This document shows, piece by piece, positions 31,310 through 36,006 of a DNA stretch of 36,006 nt. Numbering within the stretch: the stretch's first letter is position 1; each line of letters begins with the position of its first letter. The notes beneath the pieces were generated by a model. That model ran no database searches. It saw only the letters and a program-made list of their open reading frames with translations, and had not been told where the DNA came from. The DNA comes from Chlamydiota bacterium (GTDB taxonomy: Bacteria > Chlamydiota > Chlamydiia > Chlamydiales > Simkaniaceae): positions 1 through 36,006 of the forward strand of contig JAJFMH010000094.1 of NCBI GenBank assembly GCA_021772245.1, written 5' to 3'. The position numbers and the translations under genes were made by a program.

Positions 31310-32703
31310 TCTGCGTTCCCTGGAATTCTAGGATAGGCAATTACGTCCCTGATATTTTCCATGCCAGTTATAAACTGTACCAATCTTTCAAAGCCTGCGC
31401 CAAATCCAGCGTGGGGGACAGAACCAAACTTGCGAAGGTCTAAATACCAAGAATAAAGAGATGGGTCTAAATTTTGTTTTTCAATTTTTGCTTTAAGAAC
31501 ATCATAACGCTCTTCCCTTTGGGAACCACCGACAATTTCTCCAATTTTTGGAACTACAATATCAAGTGCTGCAACTGTTTTATTATCGTCATTGTCTCTC
31601 ATGTAGAATGCTTTGATTTGGCTTGGATAATCTGTAATGATAACAGGTTTTTTGCAATGTTCTTCCGCGATGTATCTTTCATGTTCAGATTGAAGATCAC
31701 ATCCCCAGCTATAGGGGAATTCAAATTTTTTGCCTGATTTTTTAAGGATTTCAATTACTTCTGTATAGGTAAGTCTTGCAAAATCTGAATTGGCAACTTT
31801 TTCTAAACGCTCGATCAAACCTTTTTCAATAAATTGATCAAAGAATTTCATGTCTTCTTGGCAGTTTTCTAAAATATCCTTGGTAACAGCTTTCACATAG
31901 TTTTCCGATAGATTTTTCAAGTCATGAATGTCTGAGAACGCAAGTTCAGGTTCGATCATCCAAAATTCAGCTAAGTGTCTAGATGTATTAGAGTTTTCTG
32001 CTCTAAATGTTGGGCCAAATGTATAAACATCAGATAAAGCGCATGCAAATGTTTCTGCGTTTAACTGACCGGATACTGTGAGATATGCTTGCTTTTGAAA
32101 AAAGTCGCTTTGATAATCGATAGTACGGTCTTCTTTTTTCGGAAGCTTTTCTAAATTTAATGTAGTTACTTGAAAAAGTTCACCCGCACCTTCGCAATCA
32201 GAGGCTGTAATGATCGGAGATTGTAAATAGAGAAAGTCATTTTTTTGAAAAAATTGATGCGTTGCAAAAGCCAGTCTTGATCGAACTCTAGCAACAGCGC
32301 CTTGCGTGTTTGTTCTGGGTCTTAGATGGGCAATTGTTCTTAAAAACTCAAAAGAGTGGCGTTTTTTTTGGAGTGGAAATGTGTCATCACATGCTCCAAG
32401 TATGGTGATTTTTTCACCCTTCATTTCATATTTTTGTTTGTTACCAGGACTTTCAACAATAGTTCCCTCAATGCAAACAGATGTTCCGACACTTAAATTG
32501 GATAGTTTGAAGTTATCAGATTCTAAAGTGCCATCAGCGATTACCTGAAAATTAGAAAGGGTAGAACCGTCGTTGATCTCAATAAAGGAAAACGTTTTTT
32601 GGTGTCTTGCTGTTCTAATCCATCCGCAGATAGTAAAGTTTTTGCCAAGAGTATCCTCTTCTGGTTTGTCTTTCAGGTGTTTTATTCGGATGCGTTCAAA
32701 CAT
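31303..32703 (-). CDS. asnS: Asparaginyl-tRNA synthetase
   Basis: 466 residues, class IIb. An N-terminal OB-fold anticodon domain (about 20-110) precedes the catalytic domain: TFGPTFRAENSNTSRHLAEF (motif 2 region), GGSQREERYD, and motif 3 GFGAGFERLVQFITG, ending IRDVIAYPRIPG. The presence of Asn-type GGSQREER and of the RAENSNTSRH run favours AsnRS over AspRS. C. trachomatis, as I recall, lacks AsnRS and makes Asn-tRNA by amidation, so this is a lineage difference. The start overlaps the nfo 3' end by 22 bp. Confidence 0.95.
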   Translation of the reverse strand: MFERIRIKHLKDKPEEDTLGKNFTICGWIRTARHQKTFSFIEINDGSTLSNFQVIADGTLESDNFKLSNLSVGTSVCIEGTIVESPGNKQKYEMKGEKITILGACDDTFPLQKKRHSFEFLRTIAHLRPRTNTQGAVARVRSRLAFATHQFFQKNDFLYLQSPIITASDCEGAGELFQVTTLNLEKLPKKEDRTIDYQSDFFQKQAYLTVSGQLNAETFACALSDVYTFGPTFRAENSNTSRHLAEFWMIEPELAFSDIHDLKNLSENYVKAVTKDILENCQEDMKFFDQFIEKGLIERLEKVANSDFARLTYTEVIEILKKSGKKFEFPYSWGCDLQSEHERYIAEEHCKKPVIITDYPSQIKAFYMRDNDDNKTVAALDIVVPKIGEIVGGSQREERYDVLKAKIEKQNLDPSLYSWYLDLRKFGSVPHAGFGAGFERLVQFITGMENIRDVIAYPRIPGNADY

Positions 32704-33563
32704 GAATTTTCCTCAGCATATTTATTAAGCATTTCAATTTCTTCTTTCCACATGGTCTCACCATTGGGAGTCTCTAAGTATTTTGGCATGCACTGAAATC
32801 TTGGATCTTTCATTAAAAGAGAAAAGGCTTCAGCCCCGATTTCACCCTCTCCGAGGGATGCATGTCGATCCTTTCTAGATCCAAAGGGTCTAAGTGAATC
32901 ATTCAAATGAAAGGCATATAAATGCTTTAAACCTACAATTCGATCAAACTCAGCAAATGTATGTTCATAGGCTTCTTTGGTTCTAAGGTCATATCCAGCT
33001 GCAAAGATATGGCATGTATCTATGCATACTCCAATTGGAATTTTTGACTCTAGTCGGTTAATCAAATAGGCTAAATGTTCAAACTTATTTCCAACTGTAG
33101 TTCCCTGTCCAGCTGTTGTTTCTATCAGAAGCCTTGTAGAGCCTCCATTTGCCAGTTCTTCGATGGAGGACAGGCTTTTAACAATTTGATCTAAGCATTC
33201 TTCTTCTGTAGATGTTTTTGCAATGCCTGGATGGAAGTTTAGATAGGAGAGTTTTAGTTGGTGACAGCGCTTAAGTTCTAATGTAAAGGCATTGATGCTT
33301 TTTTCCAGAAGTTCTGGGTCAGGAGAGCCGAGGTTGATTAGGTAACTATCATGGCTCATAATTTCAGAAATACCAGTTTCTGCCTGTATTTCCTCAAATC
33401 TTCGGACTTCATCATCATCAATGAGCTTCCCATGCCATCTTTTTTGATTACTTGTGAAAATTTGGATAGTCGTAGCCCCAATTTCTTTGCCTTTGATAAG
33501 TGCTTTATGTACTCCACCTGCGGCTGAAGTGTGGGCGCCAACAAGTAATTTTCTATTTTCCAT
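32682..33563 (-). CDS. nfo: Endonuclease IV (AP endonuclease)
   Basis: 293 residues, typical length. It cuts DNA 5' to abasic sites using a zinc cluster in a TIM barrel. Zinc ligands fall in the family motifs: LNFHPG, LLIETTAGQG, GVCIDTCHIFAAGYD, FHLNDS and DRHASLGEG. A frame shift of annotation at the 3' end is not needed: its last seven codons overlap the start of asnS, so the two are probably translated from one mRNA. Next to murJ and rpsD as I recall in Chlamydia. Confidence 0.96.
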   Translation of the reverse strand: MENRKLLVGAHTSAAGGVHKALIKGKEIGATTIQIFTSNQKRWHGKLIDDDEVRRFEEIQAETGISEIMSHDSYLINLGSPDPELLEKSINAFTLELKRCHQLKLSYLNFHPGIAKTSTEEECLDQIVKSLSSIEELANGGSTRLLIETTAGQGTTVGNKFEHLAYLINRLESKIPIGVCIDTCHIFAAGYDLRTKEAYEHTFAEFDRIVGLKHLYAFHLNDSLRPFGSRKDRHASLGEGEIGAEAFSLLMKDPRFQCMPKYLETPNGETMWKEEIEMLNKYAEENSCLNASE

Positions 33564-33678
33564 TGCAAGACAAAATTTGGTTTTAAAGAAGTGGTATTTT
33601 ATGAAATAAGGAGGATGATTACAACCCTTTTAAGGGCAAAAAGAGTATACTTGTTTAAAAGAAAATTGCGATGGTTTT

Positions 33679-35256
33679 ATGGAAACAAAGGTATATGCAA
33701 GATCTACTGCCAGGTTTTTATCAGGAACGCTTTTATCTAGAATTACGGGGATGTTTCGAGATATTTCGATGGCAGTCTTTTTTGGAGTAACCCCTATTTT
33801 AGCCGCATTTATGGTGTCATTTCGCTTTGCAAATATTTTAAGAAGAATATTTGCAGAAACGCCCCTTTCTGCAAGCTTTATTCCTCCCTTTGAGCAAGCA
33901 AAATTAGAATCAAAGCAAAATGGAGCAAAATTTTATCTAGATTTCCTTTTAAGTTTAAGCTTAGTTGTACTTGTTGTTATTGCTATATTAGAGGTTTTTT
34001 TGCTCTTATTTCCAAAATTTCTTGCAATATCTGAGGGCAGTAGACACATCTTGCGATTAACTAGTTTCATGCTGCCAGGATTGTTTTTTATTGTAGTATC
34101 TGGATTAAATAACGCTTTTCTCCAATGTGAAAAGAAGTTTTTCTTAAGTGGCGTTTCGCCTGTTGGTTTTAATCTAATTTGGATTATTGCAGTTATTGCG
34201 CTTCAAAAGACGGATCAATTCGTTGCTGTAACTCTTCTTTCTGTTGCCATATTACTTGCCTTTATGGCGCAAGCAATGATTACTATGCCAAGTGTATTTT
34301 CCTTTCTAAGGAATCATTTAAAAGATGGGGGTTGGAAATCATGTAGACCATTTTCATGCGATGTAAAAAAAGCTATTGGTCCATTTTGCATCAGTATTCT
34401 AGGAATTGGAGCATCGCAGATCAATAATGGTTTAGACGCTATTTTTGCAAGAGCTACTTCATTAGAAGGACCGGCATTTTTGTGGTATGCTATTCGGCTA
34501 TATCAGCTGCCAATTGCTTTTTTTGGAGTTTCACTTGCTGCGGTTTTTTTACCACCACTTTCAAGGGCGTACAAGGCGGGAGAGGTGACTAAGTACAACA
34601 AGTTATTTCGATATTTAACATCACTTGGGATTTGTTTTTCGATTCCCTCAATGTTTGCTCTGTTTTCTCTAGGAAGTCCTCTTATATCACTCTTGTTTGG
34701 TTATGGAAAATTTTCAAGTATGGATGTTGCATTTACTTATAACTGTGTTTTTGGGTATGCAATTGGTCTGCTCCCTTCGATTATGATTCTTATATTGGCC
34801 CCATGTTTTTTTGCAAAGGAAGACTATAAAACGCCGCTTAAGGCAACTTTGATTGGAGTCTGTGTGAATATTACGCTTAACTCCTTTTTTGTGTTTGCAA
34901 TGCACTTAGGAGCCTTTTCAATTGCTCTTTCAACAAGTATTGCTGCATTTTTTCAAATGGGATATTTGCTCTGGAAATTAGCCTTAAATAAGAAAACCAA
35001 CAATATATCGGTTACTTTTCTAGGAAAGGTTAGCCTCGCTTCAATCATATCTTCTTTGCTAGTGTTTGTTGTGGAAAACCAAGTTATGCAAAGTGCTTTT
35101 TCGTGGAGAGATTCTCCCTTTATTTTGAAACTTGGTGTCTTTTCTTTTTTAGCAATTTTGTTTGCAACGGTATTTTTTCTTGTCTCTAAATCGCTTGGTT
35201 TGCAGGAGGTGTTTGATCTGCTTCCCTCTAGAAAAATCAATATGAGTAAAGAATAA
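33679..35256 (+). CDS. murJ: Lipid II flippase MurJ
   Basis: 525 residues and about 14 membrane helices. It moves lipid II across the inner membrane for peptidoglycan synthesis, which chlamydiae use at the division septum. The N-terminus SGTLLSRITGMFRDISMA and the segment AETPLSASFIPPF are the MurJ/MviN signatures, including the conserved Arg residues in RITGMFRD. It is divergent from nfo and convergent with rpsD. Confidence 0.95.
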   Translation: METKVYARSTARFLSGTLLSRITGMFRDISMAVFFGVTPILAAFMVSFRFANILRRIFAETPLSASFIPPFEQAKLESKQNGAKFYLDFLLSLSLVVLVVIAILEVFLLLFPKFLAISEGSRHILRLTSFMLPGLFFIVVSGLNNAFLQCEKKFFLSGVSPVGFNLIWIIAVIALQKTDQFVAVTLLSVAILLAFMAQAMITMPSVFSFLRNHLKDGGWKSCRPFSCDVKKAIGPFCISILGIGASQINNGLDAIFARATSLEGPAFLWYAIRLYQLPIAFFGVSLAAVFLPPLSRAYKAGEVTKYNKLFRYLTSLGICFSIPSMFALFSLGSPLISLLFGYGKFSSMDVAFTYNCVFGYAIGLLPSIMILILAPCFFAKEDYKTPLKATLIGVCVNITLNSFFVFAMHLGAFSIALSTSIAAFFQMGYLLWKLALNKKTNNISVTFLGKVSLASIISSLLVFVVENQVMQSAFSWRDSPFILKLGVFSFLAILFATVFFLVSKSLGLQEVFDLLPSRKINMSKE

Positions 35257-35289
35257 AAAAGGCTAAAGAGAAACTCTTTAGCCTTTTTT
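35255..35289. terminator. Bidirectional terminator between murJ and rpsD
   Basis: A 16-bp perfect stem pairs AAAAAAGGCTAAAGAG (35255-35270) with CTCTTTAGCCTTTTTT (35274-35289) around AAA. The A and T ends give a T-tract in both directions. It overlaps the last bases of murJ. Confidence 0.93.
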
Positions 35290-35309
35290 ATAAAAATGAG
35301 TATAAATTA

Positions 35310-35927
35310 TTAGCTTGTGTGAGCTAAGAATTCACAAACAAGAGGAACATTGATCGGAAGTGGTAATACAATTTGATCAAATTCAGGTGTAGAAAGAAGT
35401 TTTCCAACACACTTACCTTCATCTCTTGAAAGATATTCAGGTACATCTCTTTTTGCATCTTGAGCAGCTTTTACAGCTGGGATGTTTTGAGCTTTTTCTT
35501 TTAAAGAAATTTCCATACCAGGTTTTACTCTAAAAGATCTAATGTCTACTTTCTTTCCATTAACAAGAACATGACCATGGCAAATAAGCTGCTGCGCGTG
35601 GAAAATAGTAGTTGTAAAATTTAATTTGTAAACGATGTTGTCAAGTCTACAATCTAGAAATTGTAGCAATTGGTGCGCTGGATTACCAGGCGTTCTAGCA
35701 GCCTCTTTGTAATATCTAAGAAGAACCTTATGGGTTAGCATTCCATATACAGCTTTGAGCTTTTGTTTCTCATCCATCTGAATACCATAATCAGATTTCT
35801 TCTTGCGTTTTGCGCCATGAACTCCAGGAGGATTAGGCTTATGTAGTAGAGGGTTTCTTAATCTACCGAAAATATTTACTCCAAACCTACGAGCAATTCG
35901 ATTTTTTGGACCAGTATAGCGTACCAT
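35310..35927 (-). CDS. rpsD: 30S ribosomal protein S4
   Basis: 205 residues. S4 nucleates 30S assembly. The N-terminal YTGPKNRIARRFG is followed by the S4 RNA-binding domain (about 90-155, CRLDNIVYKLNF, HGHVLVNGKKVDIRSFRVKPG). No Cys cluster occurs in the N-terminal domain, so it is the zinc-free form. AAGGAG lies upstream of ATG 35927. It is a single gene here, away from the main ribosomal operons. Confidence 0.97.
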   Translation of the reverse strand: MVRYTGPKNRIARRFGVNIFGRLRNPLLHKPNPPGVHGAKRKKKSDYGIQMDEKQKLKAVYGMLTHKVLLRYYKEAARTPGNPAHQLLQFLDCRLDNIVYKLNFTTTIFHAQQLICHGHVLVNGKKVDIRSFRVKPGMEISLKEKAQNIPAVKAAQDAKRDVPEYLSRDEGKCVGKLLSTPEFDQIVLPLPINVPLVCEFLAHTS

Positions 35928-36006
35928 TATATACCATTCTCCTTGAACTAATGGGTAACAAAAATAGTTTTTAGACCAGAATTTTAGTCTCTCTATTTAT
36001 TTATTG

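Noticed and set aside
1-36006. CRISPR arrays, insertion sequences or phage attachment sites
   Set aside because: No regularly spaced repeats, transposase or integrase genes, or terminal inverted repeats with target duplications were seen in the window.

Overview
The window looks like a chromosomal segment of a member of the Chlamydiales, probably outside the genus Chlamydia (a Rhabdochlamydia-, Simkania- or Parachlamydia-like lineage). The main reasons are a histone H1-like Hc1 gene (hctA), a short chlamydia-type glutamyl-tRNA reductase, NqrF of the sodium-pumping NADH dehydrogenase, and several blocks whose gene order I recall from Chlamydia: hctA/rRNA methyltransferase/yajC/nqrF, lptB/lptC-like/kdsA/tRNA-Arg, khpA/rluD/small protein, and rpsD/nfo/murJ. 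The DNA is visibly AT-rich (not computed). The species cannot be fixed from sequence reading alone.

Layout. 1-160: 3' end of an rRNA operon (5S rRNA and terminator). About 186-5,220: an accessory island directly behind the rRNA operon. It holds a frameshifted gene remnant on the plus strand. On the minus strand are a GT11 (fucosyltransferase-like) gene, three sulfotransferase-family genes (one internally deleted), an FkbM-type methyltransferase and the C-terminal scrap of a fourth sulfotransferase. 5,456-8,917: housekeeping block of class IV aminotransferase, hctA, a RumA/RlmCD-type 23S rRNA methyltransferase and yajC. 8,978-13,075: MscS-like channel, htpG and a neurotransmitter-sodium-symporter family transporter. 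13,254-15,196: a second accessory patch with two more GT11 genes. 15,322-18,702: nqrF, nadE and convergent ndk. 18,703-19,227: a gene-free stretch with a strong hairpin and a promoter. 19,228-23,150: LPS block, with a WaaQ-like heptosyltransferase converging on a minus-strand dapB-kdsA-lptC-like-lptB operon. 23,280-26,424: tRNA-Arg(UCU), an 880-residue DHH-type protein and khpA. 26,620-28,410: rluD with two small hypothetical genes and a structured spacer. 28,518-31,309: recX, hemA and an exported bactofilin-like membrane protein. 31,303-35,927: asnS and nfo (overlapping), murJ and rpsD.

How it fits together. The core genes serve the envelope (KDO, heptose, LPS export, lipid II flipping, diaminopimelate), translation (rRNA and tRNA-related enzymes, S4), energy and cofactors (Nqr, NAD, nucleoside diphosphates, haem) and developmental chromatin (Hc1). 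The unusual layer is the pair of accessory patches. Together they hold three GT11 proteins, three sulfotransferase-like proteins and one FkbM methyltransferase, nearly all starting with a signal-peptide-like hydrophobic segment although such enzymes normally need cytosolic donors (GDP-fucose, PAPS, SAM). My inference is an expanding and decaying family of exported glycan-modifying enzymes that may act on host or inclusion glycans. This is the best candidate for an undescribed system in the window.
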